Source: an uncultured Prolixibacteraceae bacterium (GTDB taxonomy: Bacteria > Bacteroidota > Bacteroidia > Bacteroidales > Prolixibacteraceae). Taken from it: DNA of 5,828 nt. The position numbers were made by a program, and so were the translations under genes. Position 1 is the stretch's first letter, and each line of letters starts with the position of its first letter. The stretch covers positions 1 through 5,828 of the forward strand of contig CALGIG010000120.1 of assembly GCA_937915865.1 (NCBI GenBank). Direction: 5' to 3'. The notes under the pieces are model-generated. The model was not told the origin of the DNA. It searched no databases and saw only the letters and a list, made by a program, of their open reading frames with translations. Positions 5,778-5,828 of this stretch are shown piece after piece.

Positions 5778-5828
5778 AGTGGTGGTCGAAAGATTTTTAA
5801 TGACAATTTCTGATTTTCAGCACATATC

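Overview
The window looks like accessory DNA from a member of the Bacteroidota. The clues are an SpvB/TcB-like Rhs (YD-repeat) protein with FG-GAP repeats, an AT-rich intergenic style with no clear Shine-Dalgarno sequences, and a signal peptide with a Q-starting predicted mature end. Placement below phylum, for example in the Marinilabiliales or Prolixibacteraceae, is only a guess. All genes are on the + strand.

Layout: (1) Bases 2-4735 hold the 3' part of a giant polymorphic-toxin gene. It is open at the left edge, so the true N-terminus (signal peptide and the rest of an SpvB-type N-terminal region) lies outside. In order it encodes FG-GAP/VCBS-like repeats, a TcB/SpvB-like middle segment, a long YD-repeat shell, the Rhs-associated core, a Gly-rich pre-toxin segment and a C-terminal domain that I recognise as a Tae4-like peptidoglycan amidase. 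(2) Bases 4746-5123 encode a small secreted protein resembling Tai4, the cognate Tae4 immunity family. (3) Bases 5193-5693 hold a displaced Rhs C-terminal fragment. It begins with a second copy of the last 29 codons of the Rhs core, continues into a different pre-toxin segment, and runs out inside a repeat element with no toxin domain. (4) Bases 5654-5777 hold a short repeat/palindrome element (two tandem ~41-bp units plus nested inverted repeats) that resembles a dispersed REP-type element. Bases 5778-5828 show nothing recognisable.

How it works together (inference from family knowledge): the Rhs shell would encapsulate and deliver the amidase tip to a competitor's periplasm. There Tae4 enzymes cleave the gamma-D-Glu-mDAP bond of peptidoglycan. 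The producer would be protected by the exported Tai4-like protein. The fragment downstream has the classic position of an orphan rhs tip, but here it appears to be a decayed relic rather than a usable replacement toxin.

The main points of interest are the Rhs-Tae4/Tai4 pairing, the apparent absence of the third catalytic (acidic) residue in the amidase, the synonymous-only divergence (bar one codon) between the two core copies, and the unidentified repeat element that closes the orphan frame.
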